A stretch of 64,000 bases of DNA from Melastoma dodecandrum (Eukaryota; Streptophyta; Magnoliopsida; Myrtales; Melastomataceae): the NCBI GenBank assembly GCA_029817715.1, contig JARUPY010000602.1, positions 823,501-887,500 on the forward strand. The letters run 5' to 3'. The notes under the pieces are model-generated. The model ran no database searches. It had not been told where the DNA came from and saw only the letters and a list, made by a program, of their open reading frames with translations. Below are positions 23,635-35,727 of the stretch, piece by piece (positions within the stretch are counted from its first letter, which is position 1; each line of letters starts with the position of its first letter). The position numbers and the translations under genes are program-made.

Positions 23635-25732
23635 CTACAGACTAAGCCAGATGGAAGACACGGACCCGGGATCTTGACCCCGACACGCGACCTCGCATGC
23701 TTCGTCCATCGTCTCCGGCGTCACCCCGCTGTTGCATATATTGGCGAAGGCCCTTGTGTGCTTCATTCCGTACTGCATCAGCGACCCGCACTTCGACTCG
23801 AACGTCCGGACCTGGTCCAGCCCATTGTTTTTTAAATACCGTGTCCGGTAGAATGGATCGTCAATTTAAAAAGGAAAAGGAGTTGAGACTACCATTAACT
23901 TCAGGCACTCCCAGTCGTCGACGAGAGGCGAACCGGGGTTACGAACTCCATTCAGGATGGAGGAACCTTTCCTGGGACCGAAGAGGAGTACCCCGACCAT
24001 CTCGACGGAAGCATCGACGTGCCTCCTCTGCCTCACAGTCCTCAAAATTTGATCGAGGATCTCCTTCCTCTGTGGAGACCCGTGTTCGGATCTTTTGTGC
24101 TGCAACTCAATAAACAGTCCGCGGCGTTAGCGAGGGCGTTAAAAGGCTAGTTGAGAAATCATATTCATGGGGTAGTCAGACCATTTCCCAGAGAAAATGA
24201 AGGTCAGCATCCCTCTGATTGATGACTCCCAGGGGCGGCTCAGATCGGAGTCCGTTCGGGGGGAGGTTCGGCGAGTGGGGATCGAACCCCTGATATAGGC
24301 AGAGCGTCTCTTTCTTTATGCTCTTGTCTCCGTACTCCATCACATGAGACCCCATGCCATAAGTATTAAAGTTCGATGCCCTTTGCTTGACCTGCGAGAT
24401 TTCGGCATACCAAGGCCCTTACCATCATCGGAATCAGTTAAGTTCGAGAATCTTTCTGAAGCTTACCACTTCATATTGCTGCTTAATGGTCTCTTTCTTG
24501 AGATTATGGGACTCGCTGTTAAAAATTTCCTGTCGTTAGATACTGCGCACGACTTTACAGTATATTTGAGAAAGTAGCTTAGTACCTGTCTTCCATCCAG
24601 GCGACGCTGTACAAGTCGCCTAAGCAGGTGATGTATTCGGCAGGAGGGGGTGGGTCCATCCCAGGACAATAAGTTCCGAAGCTGCTCTCCTGAGCATTCG
24701 AGGCTGTGGTTACGTAGATGTTGAGGTCTTCAGGCATTATGCCCTCGAACACGCTCCCGCTTTCGCAAGCTTCTATGTACATTACCTGCACAAATAAGCA
24801 TGATCGGTTAAAGACAGGGTTGCACGGCCGATCCGTCGACCGCCCCGATTTGACGAGATTGTTTCGAGAACACGCGTGCGAGTACCATCTCCTTGTAGCC
24901 CTTGGCGGCGTGTTTCTTCTTCAACACCTTGATGAAGTCCATGGCGTAAAGGAAGGGCAAGTTCGGCATCCCTTCATTAGCAGTGAACGTGAAAGACCGA
25001 TTCAACAACCTCCGAAAAGAAACAGAGACACCAAACTCACCAAGGACTCCAGGACCGCCATGATCAGAGTAATACAAGAAGATCCTGTCATCGGCAGAGC
25101 TATTAATGACCTTCCCGCTTCCACCCTTCACGGCGCTCTTATCGCCAAGAAGTACAGCATACAGATTCGCAGCCGTAACGCTCTCACCGGTATAGTCCTA
25201 CTCGTGAGGATCAACAAGCTAAGTGATTACCCGTTAAGGAACTTAAAGTTAAAACAAAAGGGGCAATACCTTTGGCACGCCAGAATAGACATCTTCACCC
25301 TGGGGGTGGTTGATGATTACCCCGGGCCGCGGATTCATCCAATGACCGGCGATGTCGTCGTACATGAACACGACTATATTCTCCTCCTTGAGGCCGCCCC
25401 TCCTCAGTATTTGGTAGGCATGACAAACATCCGCCTGCATGAACAATTAAGCGTAAGCGCGTTCATGGTTAAGTCAAGATTATGAACTAGATGAGCCCGT
25501 CTCCTTCAGCCACCTGGTGCCTGTAGTTACCGAAACCGGAAGAGCCGGCCACGAGGACAGCCCACCTCATGCCGACCTCCTCCTCTCGCTCACCCTTCTC
25601 GGTGGGCATCCAAATCTCCGACTCGAGCATCCAATCCCTTGGAGAGGCACAGGAGCACGTGGCCACACAAAAAAGCACCACAAGCAACATCAACAGGTCC
25701 GACCCAGACATGGAAGCCGAGTTCATCAACAT
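23635..25732 (-). CDS. VPE: vacuolar processing enzyme (legumain, C13 cysteine protease)
   Basis: Nine exons (complement): 25514-25732, 25270-25434, 25041-25197, 24886-24971, 24586-24785, 24467-24515, 24182-24391, 23893-24099 and 23635-23811. All introns are GT-AG and in phase; product 489 residues, the usual size. An N-terminal hydrophobic stretch ([18 protein letters not shown]) is a secretory signal; three ATGs precede it, and the one at 25711 gives the tidiest signal peptide. The caspase-like core follows: [24 protein letters not shown] split across exons 1-2, catalytic His about H174 in YYSDHGGPG, catalytic Cys about C216 in YIEACESGS. The C-terminal pro-domain shows VDDWECLK and [17 protein letters not shown]. 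Such enzymes cleave after Asn/Asp, maturing vacuolar and seed proteins and taking part in cell death. I cannot firmly assign the alpha/beta/gamma/delta subtype. Confidence 0.95.
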
Positions 25733-26275
25733 CTCAGGATCAAAAGTTGGGGAGGAGTTCTGGGTTGCATGCAGAGAGAGAGAAAGGAGGAGGTAAGGAA
25801 AGCAGCTCCAGGTGTTTCAGACATGCGGTGGTGATGATTTGTCTTTGACATGGTTGTAAGAGAGGCCAACTTTTTTAAGTAACCCCCCCATTCAATGATC
25901 CTCTCAATTAATCATCACAGGTTGTTGGAAAACGACTTGCTGAATTCTATATAATTTTATATGTGGCAGCGTCACTTACCGAGGTTAAGGACACGTCAAG
26001 AAATGTATCAGAGGGATATGGATTTTCACCTCAAGTTCTGGGTCCTCAAGGCTATTATTATATTATTTGTGTCTGATATCTTCATCCTCTCCCATCACAA
26101 TCACAATCTCATTTGAAACCCATTTTCAATGAAACCCAAGCCATCACTTGAGCAAATGCAACAGTTTGCACGAAAATTTCCACCTTGTCATCCAACTCAC
26201 ACCAAACCAAAAGGAAGCAGACTAGTAGAGAAATCGAATCAGTTTGTTTCTGCGCTTTCGATGATTCTGCTGCGT
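25733..26275. other. spacer between VPE promoter and HOP 3' end
   Basis: No gene seen. It contains the upstream region of the VPE gene and the 3' UTR of HOP, both on the minus strand. Confidence 0.5.
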
Positions 26276-29053
26276 TCATCTAATCTGGACAATCCCTGCA
26301 CTGACCAGCTTCTGTATCTTGCTCATCACCATGGGGTTCTTGGTGTGCTCCTGTGCAGCTTTGGGGTTCTCCTGGAAATCTACCAATACCTGTTCACCGA
26401 TGAAGACATTTCAAGGTGTATTCAATTAGCCGACCAAACATCAACCCAACTCACACACGCGCACACAAGAAAAACTTCATCTCTAGGAACTACGCATATC
26501 ACTCACCTGTCGCATGACAGGGTCTGTCAGGATGTTCTGGATTTCCGGATCCTGCATTGCCTTAGCCTGAAAATCACAACAACAAACCAGGAAAACAACG
26601 TCTCAGTTTTTGTTGTCAGAGGAGGTGACGAGTGTTTCCAAAAACACAGGTACCTGTCTTTCCTTCAACTCCTCTGGAGTGAAATCGCCGCGGCTAGCCT
26701 TATTAATCTGCTCTACACATCTGTTTGTTGCCATTGTGATCATTTTGGTCAAGCTTATTATTCATGTTACAAAGCAAGAAATGGAATAATCATCTAATAT
26801 ATATTTTACCTTCTTACACCATCAAGTAGTTCCTGGTTGCTAGGATCGTGCTTCAGCCCCTCCTGGTATGTTTCCAAAGCCTTATCATATTCCTTCATGA
26901 AGAACTGGATAGCACCTTTCCTGTTGTAACCCTTGGAGAATGTCGGATCAAGCTCGATGCACTTCTCCGCATCCTTCAGTCCCTCAGGAAGGGCACCAAG
27001 CTTCGTGTAGCATGCTGCCCTGTTACTGTACACCTGAAGGGGAAGAAGAGAGAGGTCAGCGACCATCACCTCAACCGAATACAGTGATGTCAACCAACAT
27101 AATGCTGCTTTGAAGGAATAACACTAATTCAGATAAAACCATTTCAAAACTATTCTAAGACAGGCTAAACGTTACGAGAACATGCCGTAATGTTTCAACT
27201 GGTTACTTCCCCCTTCCAACTATTCAATGTGCCAATCAACGGCGAAGTTAGAACCAAACAACCCAAAAGTACAAGGGTGGCAAGGTAGTTTTCTCACTCG
27301 AGGATCCTTAGGGTTCCTCTTCAGAGCCTCGGTGTAATGTTTCACTGCTTCTGGATACTTCTGCTCTTTGAAGAACTCATTACCTGTACAGAGAGGAAAC
27401 AACATTATCCTCCGTATCCAACGTCTTGCAAGAAGAAAGTGAGCACCGAATTCAAGCGAATGAGGAGAGTATGAACATCCAACCTTTCTCACGCTCCTCA
27501 TCGGCTATCTTTGGATCAAAATATTCTTGTTGTTCCAACTCCTTCTTTGCCCTCTCAGCATCATTGAGCTTCTTCAATGTATCAGGATTGCGGTGCTCAG
27601 TAAGAGCTTTCTGAAAGGTCTCGATGGCTGGTTCATAATCCTTCGACGACTTGGCCAACTTAACAAGTGCAGTTCCCTTCCTCGTCAAGGCTCTTGCAAT
27701 CATCTTAAAGTCTGATCTAAGCTCTCTACCCCTCTCCACGGCCTTATCGCAATCCTTGATGCAGTCTTCATACTAAACAAAAAGAAAAACCACAAAAATA
27801 ATAAAACAAGTACTTGATAACCTCATCACATGCCGCCAAACATAACGTATTTCTTCGCAACATCAACTATGCACAAAGACCACAGACCAACACAAGACTA
27901 ATCATAACCAAAGAAGGCAATAGATTGTTCAACGCAAGAATGTAAAATCACAAGGCTTACCCTGCCCATCTCCAGGTACACAGCTGCTCGGTTCGTCAAG
28001 AATGATATATCCTCATCGTCAAGCTCGATAGCCCTAGAATAACATTCAATGGCCTTCTCGAAATCCTTCTTCTTGTAGGCAGCATTCCCTTCTTCCTTCT
28101 CCTTCTTTGCCCTCTCCTTCTTCTCCTTTTCCTTATCCTCTTCTCCGAGATCCTCCTCAACCTCCATTGATTCAGATGAGGCAGCCACTGGAGGTTGAGG
28201 TCGCCTTTCCTCTTCTCTTTTCTCTTCCCTACTTTCCTCGGTCATCTCAGCATCCTCAGGCCCACCTGGGCGTGTGCTGAAATTCACATTCAGTAGCACC
28301 CCAATCGCCTGCATAACCCTCTGGTCCTTCAAGTACAAGTTCATGCTACTCGGGTTTCTCTGAATGTCCTGCATAATCTTGACGAAATCTGGTTGGGCAA
28401 GGTACCCCCTCGTCTTGGGGTCCGCAGTCAACTTCGCCCACATCTCCTGGCCCTTGAATATCTCTCCGAATGGATTGCTCATGCCCTGTCAAAGCATTAA
28501 TCCAAGGAATTAAAAGCCTCGAGTACAAGAACCAGCAGTCTCAACCCAAACCGGATCCTCAACACACTTCCGAAGAAAAATGATCCGAGCCTTTGGCGTC
28601 GAACTACATCCAAGCAACTACTGATATTGAGAATAAAAAACCAGATATTAGGGATCAAACCTCGCCAGCGCCCCTAGCACGGCTCCTCGAGGCGGAGGAG
28701 GCGGCAGCCTCGGCATCGGCGAGGCCCGACTTAAGAGCCTCGTTTGCAGGATCCAATTCGAGGCCCTTCTTGTAAGCAGCGACCGCGGCGGAGTAATCCT
28801 TGAGGCCGAGGTGGGCGGCGCCAAGGCGGCTGTAACCCTTGGGCCAGGAAGGGTTGAGGTCGACGGTCTTCTGGGCATCGGAAAGAGCGGAGGAGAAGTC
28901 GCCGAGGGAGGCGTAGGCGGCGGAGCGGTTGGAGTAGAGGACGTGGTTGGGGGTAGGGGAAAGGGAGATCGCATCGGTGAAGTGGCGGATGGCGGAGGAG
29001 TAGTCGCCGGAGGAGAAGGCAGAGTTGCCCTTGGCTTTGGCTTCTTCAGACAT
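26276..29053 (-). CDS. HOP: HSP70-HSP90 organizing protein (HOP/STI1)
   Basis: Eight exons (complement): 28661-29053, 27961-28485, 27484-27772, 27298-27383, 26810-27033, 26654-26720, 26507-26566 and 26276-26389. All are GT-AG and phase-consistent, giving 585 residues. Domain order is that of plant HOP: TPR1 (about 1-115, starting [18 protein letters not shown]), a DP/STI1 motif (about 135-185, [20 protein letters not shown]), a charged linker, TPR2A (about 250-370), TPR2B (about 390-500, [17 protein letters not shown]) and a final DP2 motif ([17 protein letters not shown]...). HOP bridges HSP70 and HSP90 in the cytosol and nucleus and assists client folding and heat acclimation. The linker carries a Lys-rich run ([16 protein letters not shown]), the usual place for the nuclear signal. 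No oddity is visible. Confidence 0.97.
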
Positions 29054-30296
29054 TGTACAAGGGAGCTGCAGAGTCAGTCGATCCGGCGTAGCAGCTCCGA
29101 CAGTAACTTCTCGGGGACGATAAAAGGGAAGGGAGGGGGACGAGACACTTCTGGGCTTTTCCCCCGCCCCCCTTCTCGAATCTTCTTCCTTTCGCCCACC
29201 AAAAACCTTCCCAATTGTAAATAAAAAAATAAATAAATAAAGTCATCACACGTCACGTAAATAAGAAACTTCCTATACCCTAAAACTTTAAAGGCCTGTT
29301 TGGTTCCCTGGATATCTCCGGGAATTTAGTTTTCTAAAGAGTTGTGATAAAACTAGGTAGAATTTGACTGTCGGTGAGTTTCTTGAACTCCGACCCTATT
29401 GTCAAACTTCTCTATTTGATCGTTTCTGGAAGAAACCACTCTCCCACAACCTCGAGGGAGCTCGAAAATGCCGCGATTTTTTTAGGAAGGTTTCTATTTA
29501 CCGTTGGTCTGAAAAATCGTATGTTTTAAAATTCTAATTTTACCGTCTTAAACTCGAGCTCTAATAATTTGATTTTCTTTTACGTCGAAATCGATATTTT
29601 AGAACATATGACCGTAAATTTAAAAATATTTTTCAGATCAACGATGAATAGGAACGTTCCTCGCGATTTCACCCCCTTCATTTGCCATAACTCGGCCGTA
29701 TTGTGATCTCGATCAAGTGCTTGTGGCAGTCCATTCCTTCAAAGGTCCGGTCTCCATTTGTTGTACATTCATCGCGTGGGGCGGAGTTATATCCGCTATT
29801 TGTTGCCTTGACGCTCTTAATCTGTTGTTTATGTATTGGTAAATCTTGATTATAGTGTATATATTTAATTTGGTTTAATCGTTGTTTCAATTATAGAAAT
29901 TTTTTAAAATTTTCTTGACGACGAACTAAAGTCATTGTGTCGAACATCGTGTTTTAAAAAAAAATGTTTTAAACATCTCAAAGTTACCGTTTGATATAAT
30001 GATATAGTCGATAATTGATGTTAGAAACAACATTTTCTTTATAAAATTTAAGTAGTCATTTTAAATAACTTGTTATGAATATTGAAATTACATTATTCAA
30101 CTATAAATCTCGATTAACCTGATCGCGGCACGGCCGAGTGGTGAGAGGGTCCGACAATCGTTGGCCGAGCCATCTCTTTGGTACTGGAAGTCTTTGACGC
30201 CATATCCCCTCCCCGGGGCGTAGATCAGGTCAGTGAAGAATGTGGTGGTCGGCCGGTATGGGACGGTACGTATTGTTAGAGTTGATTAGATTTAAG
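29054..30296. other. intergenic spacer
   Basis: HOP promoter region, then AT-rich sequence without a gene. GGCCTGTTTGGTT at about 29292 is a word often found at ends of plant MITEs, but I found no matching inverted end. A tRNA-like box A at about 30130 lacks a box B partner. Confidence 0.4.
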
Positions 30297-30695
30297 TGTT
30301 AAATGGAGTTTTGTTCCTAAATAACTTCAGTGTCAAAACTATTTCGCCAAATAAGGTCAAATTTCTCAATTAATGTAGCGAAATCGGCCTTACAAAAGCA
30401 CTCCCAAAACCCCCTCGACCTCGACCCTGACTCGAAACCCCCTCGACCTTACAAAGGCCAACTTCGGTGAAAATCTCCTTTTTTTTTTTAAGTGTTAGAG
30501 GCCGACTTAAGTGAAGTTTTGTTTTTTTAAGTCTTCATAATAGGCCTTACAAAGATCGACTTCGTTTGACTTGAGATGAAATCGGACTTTGTAAGGCCGA
30601 TTTCGTTATATTAATTGATGAATTTTCAAACTAACGGTCTCATTTGATAAAATAGTGTCCGAACTGACGTTATGTGGGAACTAAGTGTTAAATGA
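30297..30695. repeat. foldback / MITE-like imperfect inverted repeat
   Basis: Sequence near 30310-30400 recurs inverted at about 30560-30680. The best match is CGAAATCGGCCTTACAAA on the left against the complement of TTTGTAAGGCCGATTTCG on the right; similarity extends outward through TCAATTAAT and further with mismatches. Both ends also carry the word GTGTTAAATG in direct orientation. The centre holds short repeats of CCCCCTCGACC and GGCCTTACAAAG. There is no coding capacity. It could be a foldback element, a MITE or a decaying hairpin. Confidence 0.55.
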
Positions 30696-30932
30696 GAATA
30701 ACAACTGTACGTAGGCCTGCAACTACTTTAAACGGTGTGTTATTCAGTTTGGAAAATCAGATCGGGTCGGACTGTCCGAAAGAACTAAACCCCAAACACC
30801 CCCACCCCAAGCCAAACGGACGTTGCCTTCGTCTTGTCGGAATTTCTCCCTTTTTGGTTTGGTTTGGTGTGGCCTTCTTTAGGGCTGACGTCATAACATC
30901 GAGGCGATCAATTGACCCGGGGTTTTGGGGAA

Positions 30933-31747
30933 ATGGGGAAGCCATTGTTCTATGAGATAGTGGACAAGCCAGCAACGAGCTGCGTGATCGCGATTTGCTG
31001 CTTGGTGTGGTTCTACATCCAGAAGAATGGCATCGGTTACGCCCACGTTGGGCTGAGCTACCAGACCGCCGTCGAGGGCCACTTCTGGAGGATCGTAACT
31101 TCGGCGTTCTCGCACATCAGCGTCCTGCACCTCGTGTTCAACATGAGCGCCCTCTGGAGCCTCGGGTCGTCGAAAGGCTCACGCATTTGGGGCTCGGCGT
31201 CGAGTTTTACCTGGAGTACACTCTCGTGCTGGTTGTTCTTTCCGGGATCGTCGTCCTGGGAATGTATCACGTCCTGATAAACCGATTCAAGGTCGAGTAC
31301 TTCCGGAGGGTCACGGCTGTCGGCTACTCTTGCGTGGTCTTCGGGTGGATGACGATCCTCTCCGTCAAGCAGCCTTCGTCAAAGTTGGATCTTTTCGGGT
31401 TCCTTTCCCTGCCCATCAGCTTCGCGCCCTTCGAGTCCCTTGTTTTTACGTCCATCATTGTTCCCCAGGCGAGTTTTCTGGGGCACTTGTCAGGGATAAT
31501 AGTTGGATATGCCATTGCTTGGGGTGTGGTTCATGGCATGAATAGCTATTGGGCTGTTTCCATGTTAGGGTGGACTGCAGTGTTGTTTGTATATAGTTTG
31601 AAGCGTTCCGGGGCATATGATTTCAGCTTCCTTGAAATTGAGTCTGTTACCGATCCTTCCTTGCCTTCTCTGAGGATTGTTGCCCCTGGGGATAGTAGAA
31701 CCTTACAAATGAGTGTCTTTCCTGGGGGAGGCGCCGAACTTGTGTAG
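30933..31747 (+). CDS. RBL13: rhomboid-like protein, RBL13 type, interrupted by a 1-base frameshift
   Basis: Two overlapping frames encode one protein of the plant RBL13 family. The first (30933 to about 31166) gives [17 protein letters not shown]... to the rhomboid block [19 protein letters not shown]. The second (from about 31165 to the TAG at 31747) continues [18 protein letters not shown] and runs to the C-terminus GGGAELV. They meet at a GGG at 31164-31166 where the family would need one more G. Presumed active-site residues are present: Ser in [11 protein letters not shown] and His in [13 protein letters not shown]. Several hydrophobic segments mark an intramembrane protein. Either the copy is broken, which would truncate the protein after about 78 residues, or one G was missed in sequencing. 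The rest shows no decay, which favours an assembly error or a very recent mutation. No intron explains the shift. Confidence 0.85.
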
Positions 31748-33245
31748 CTTGGTTCTTCATCTTTCCCTTTCTTTTGGGATGTCATGATGATTACTCATAC
31801 CACATATATTGACCGGTAATTTGGTGGTTAATGATGGTGGAATTAGCTCCCTGTGATGCTATTATCGTTCCCCTTTCATGCATTATTGATTACCATATCT
31901 TTGCCTTCTTTGAGAGATCTGTGTATACATCTCTTCTCTTCACATATTGCAGTAGTCCTTTCTCTAGGCATAATGCCCCATTAACAAACCCGAATCACTG
32001 AGATCATAACATATTTGTGTTATTTCAAAACCTTGCCTCTCTTTTCCAGGGATGGCTTGGATAGAAGAGCCCAATCTTGCTATGAATCTTGACTTTTTAG
32101 GTGTAATTCCTATGCATTAAGAATACTTTCAATGTGGCTTTTGTCATTGTGTCACTGTATGGTTAGTTATGTGTAGGAAAATTGCCGGGTTTTTACTAAT
32201 TGTATGATATCAAAACTCTTATCCCTTGGCTTCCTCGATCGCTTAGTGCATAGAGAAACGCTGTTTAGTTCCTCTCTCAAGCTGCTGCCTTCCTATCACG
32301 TCTTTTGTTATAAGAGGGGAGGTTTTCGATACTTCATCTACTCGTTGTCTAGTTTTCCTGGTTATTCCAGTGATGTTCACCTATTGATTTACTAGACAAA
32401 AGCTGTTGGTTGTGCTTTGCAAATTTTAAATCAAGATCTTGAGTAACTTCTATAAAGATCTCTGGCTTACTTGAGATGATCTAACTGATGGTGCCTCCAG
32501 CAAGCCTGGATGTCGTTCACTCACCACTTATGACATTCTAAAGACAAGTAAAACAGAGTTTAGGTTGAAATCATCCTAAACCACTGCTTGATTTGCAGCA
32601 GCAGTCGCCTGCTTAAAAAGCATGCCTAAGCAACAGTTTGATTCCACTCTTTATACACGAGACAAATGAATCTATCCCCATACAATTCAGTGCATATTAT
32701 ATCCTGTAATCAAATAGGTTGGCAACAAACATGTCGCCAGTTTCAGTTATACAAATCTCCTGGGTTCCGATGACAATACAAATGTAATGGTGTATAGTCA
32801 ATAATGCAGCTCAAGAGATCGAATTACTGGATCCGGGGCATAGCACGCAGCACCAAGTGCTTCATGGCTTATCTGCAAAAGTTTGTAAATTGTTCAACAC
32901 TGATTTGTCAGAGAAACTAAAGCAAAACAACAGAATCATGACGGCAACTCAAAAGCTTCTGACGGCCACGTCGTTGCACGGTCTGCAGATGGAGTAGCAC
33001 TTACGATAAAGGAAACAATGAGAAATTGTTAACCTTACCTTGCTTTTGCATCATCGCTGTCGCTGGGAAAATAATCCCATTATAGGGTTATAAAATAACT
33101 ATTTTCCAGTTCATTCAGTAAAATAGCAGATAGCACGGAGAAGCATGGTAGGCAGATGAAAAGAACAATCAAGGAAAAAAAGTTTGGATAAAGCTTACCA
33201 TTGCTATAAACCTCAGTTACAGTCCTTGCAATCAATGAGTCCATT
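31748..33245. other. convergent 3' flanks, no gene seen
   Basis: This lies between the plus-strand rhomboid gene and the minus-strand EDR2-like gene and should hold both 3' UTRs. A minus-strand frame at 33080-33379 overlaps the EDR2-like end in another frame and has no family match I recognise. Confidence 0.5.
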
Positions 33246-34130
33246 TTAGCCCGAAGGTGAGGTGCTTCCTGATGAACCTTGACTAATGAAACTAGAAAGT
33301 CCTTGACCAAATGACTTCCACCATGTGGTCGGACCAGCGGACTGCATAGCGTCTTCACTGAGGGATGGCTTGATTTCAAGAGCTGAAGCAGGATCTAGTC
33401 CAGAGAATCTAAAAGCTCCCAGAATTCTTTCCGGCAACTCTGAAGCAGTCTGGCTCTCTATGAGGAAAGCCAAGTCAACAGTCAACGTCGTGACGTAGCC
33501 TAATGCCACATGAACCACAGCACTCGCAACCATGGAGGATCCGATATCCACATCTACTTCCAGGAAGTTATCTGACAAACAGTACTGGCAAGTAAGGGCA
33601 CGTCCTATAACACAAATTGCCTGTTCCCCAACTGCCGTCTTAACAATCCAAGGACCCTTTACAATGTTGGCAATCATTTTGAGCTTCGAGTTCCGATATT
33701 GATCGTCACCCTTTAAGAATCGGTCAATCATGGATCCTTCTGGAATGGGGTCCATCATCGTGAAATATGCCACAGCACTTAAATTATCCTTGCTTGGAAC
33801 TTGCAGATTGAAAGCCCAGATAAAAGGTTTGCCCCCTTCAGGAAACTCACTATCAAGTACCTTCCTAATGTGGCAGTTTGGATTTTTCATCACTTCAGAA
33901 ATCTTCGTGGAACTTTTAATCCAGTCAAACCCAATAGGTTTCAAGAGATACTCGCCTGCAGGGACCTTTACACGCGTGGAGAAGTACTCAGGACCCCGGA
34001 CCATGAATTTGTTTCCAGGCGGAGAAGTCCAGCCATTTGAACAATCATTCGAATCGAGAAGTGGAACGACACCTTCAAACTTTACTTTAGATATCCAATG
34101 TGGATCCTCGTTGCCATGAAGATGAACCAT
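33246..34130 (-). CDS. EDR2 C-terminal domain (DUF1336) protein, short form
   Basis: Uninterrupted frame of 294 residues starting MVHLHGNEDPHWISKVK. The whole protein is the ENHANCED DISEASE RESISTANCE 2 C-terminal domain: NGWTSPPGNKFMVRGPEYF, PAGEYLLKPIGFDWIKSS, PFIWAFNLQVPSKDN, MIANIVKGPWIVKTAVG and the conserved VDVDIGSSMVASAVVHVALGY block. Full EDR2 has PH and START domains before this; I found no such sequence upstream to 35000, so this is one of the single-domain relatives. Related proteins are membrane- or lipid-associated; no biochemical role can be read here. The last ~40 residues (Ser/Gly-rich, FISQGSSGSTSPSG) are variable. The region 34140-34900 is probably leader sequence, possibly with a leader intron. 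Confidence 0.88.
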   Translation of the reverse strand: MVHLHGNEDPHWISKVKFEGVVPLLDSNDCSNGWTSPPGNKFMVRGPEYFSTRVKVPAGEYLLKPIGFDWIKSSTKISEVMKNPNCHIRKVLDSEFPEGGKPFIWAFNLQVPSKDNLSAVAYFTMMDPIPEGSMIDRFLKGDDQYRNSKLKMIANIVKGPWIVKTAVGEQAICVIGRALTCQYCLSDNFLEVDVDIGSSMVASAVVHVALGYVTTLTVDLAFLIESQTASELPERILGAFRFSGLDPASALEIKPSLSEDAMQSAGPTTWWKSFGQGLSSFISQGSSGSTSPSG

Positions 34131-35727
34131 TTCAACAAATCAACTGCATCGGAATAAAGTAGAATGCGATTAACACGACCCAGAAAGGAAAAAAGGTTAG
34201 ACAAGGATCCCAAAAGAGATTTCTAACCAGACACTATCAAATAGGGGAGACGGACATTGCATTACCAAGGCTAAATCATGCAGGGAATGATTACTCAATC
34301 AACAAGATAAACCCAAAACAGAAGACAAGAGCCCGAGACATATGATTCAGCCGCAACAAAAATTCCTTGTACTTCTTGAGCAGCTTTTCTGAAAGCTCTC
34401 TGGACATATCCTCCAAAGCCATCGGCTAACAAAAGCCAGACAACTCCCAAACAACAACGGGGAAAACTTAAACCATTCCAGCTAAACTCCAATCCCTTGG
34501 CAGGACATGCGAATTCAGAATCAAGTTAGTCGAGGGCCAAATATCCAATCAGAATGCAAGCCATACACTCACGTAGAAGCAACATTTGGCCTGATGATTG
34601 ATAAAAGAAGCACCGGAAAAGGGAATGAAGCCAAAACCCAGAACATGGATAAAACACAGTTTCCAAGAAACAGCCCAGAAAAAAAATACAAAAAAAAAAA
34701 TGAGAGAGAGAGAGAGACCAACAGAGAAACCCATAAATATTGCAAGAAGAAACACAGAAAATTGAACGCCAAAAAAATTCAGGGATCAATTGGACCTTCC
34801 AAGCGACAAACGCCCGTAAGATCAAACCTTTGTTTATGGGTTAAGGGAGAAAGAAACGATGGGGTGTTGTGGTTCCACCCTTCGTTCGTAGAAACCGCGT
34901 CTTCTTCTTATGATATATGGAAATTTTCCTTTCTTCCTCGGTGGTGGATGCTCGTCCCTTTTGGCGACACGGGGTTAATCCCACCAATTGTATAAATGAA
35001 TTAATCACCAAATTAAAGAAGGGGAAAAAGGGTAAGCTTCTAAAAACTCGAAAGAATCTTATTCTTCCTTGCACAAACGATATATCAAACCCCATTCAGG
35101 AATATGGGTAAGGTGGTCCCCCCCTGTCCTGTCCTCTGCCCCAAAACATCGGACGCGAAACTTCATATGTTTAATGGGGCTACAGTAGGAAAAACATCCG
35201 TGAATGGGAGATAAGCAGAGTCGGGTTGATTTATCCAAAGTCTAACTTTGTAAGTACGATTTTCGGCCAATTTTTTTAAAGTATTTGCCTTGTTTCGCAA
35301 TAGTTTTTTCCGCATAACATACCTCTGTGTTTACTTCCGCCCAAAACTTATCGCGTAAAATCCTGGCCTGTATGGTTGGGGGATTTTAGAGTTGGGGAAC
35401 TCAGAAGCGATTCATCGGTTGGGGGATTTTAGAGTTCCATCAAATAGTTGTAACATTGACAGAAATCCTCCTAAGCAGCTAACCTGAATGAACGAATTAC
35501 ATCGCAGAGATACTAAAAGCTTCCCAAGGGAGTCTAGGAAAGGTGGGTTATCTTCTAATGGCGGAGACAACAGGGGCCTTGAGGATCATGGGCTACAATA
35601 CAAACTAATGAAAGATTCAGACAGCGTCGAGGAAAGAGGAGGGTTGCCTCATTCATTCATTCATTCTTTCATTCATCATGTAAGGACTCGACTCCGTTGT
35701 CTTTTGGGCTAGGGATGTAATGGATCC
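34131..35727. other. upstream region of the EDR2-like gene and spacer
   Basis: No supported gene. The stretch 34507-34900 is A-rich on the plus strand and may be transcribed leader of the minus-strand gene. A phrase GGTTGGGGGATTTTAGAGTT occurs twice, at about 35372 and 35418. An ATTC repeat lies at about 35654-35675. The segment just left of the bZIP relic (35490-35720) may be its old 3' UTR. Confidence 0.45.

Noticed and set aside
24268..24310. tRNA-like GATCGAACCCC word
   Set aside because: It is coding sequence of the vacuolar processing enzyme on the other strand.
23697..25485. Long plus-strand frames (23697-24113, 24718-25485)
   Set aside because: They lie antisense to exons of the vacuolar processing enzyme, which has full catalytic motifs and consistent splicing.
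28811..29224. 137-codon Gly-rich plus-strand frame
   Set aside because: Antisense shadow of the HOP first exon.
29290..29480. MITE beginning with GGCCTGTTTGG
   Set aside because: No matching inverted end or target duplication found nearby.
30121..30230. tRNA- or SINE-like box A (GGCCGAGTGGTGAGAGGG)
   Set aside because: No box B (GGTTCGAATCC-like) at the right distance and no cloverleaf could be drawn.
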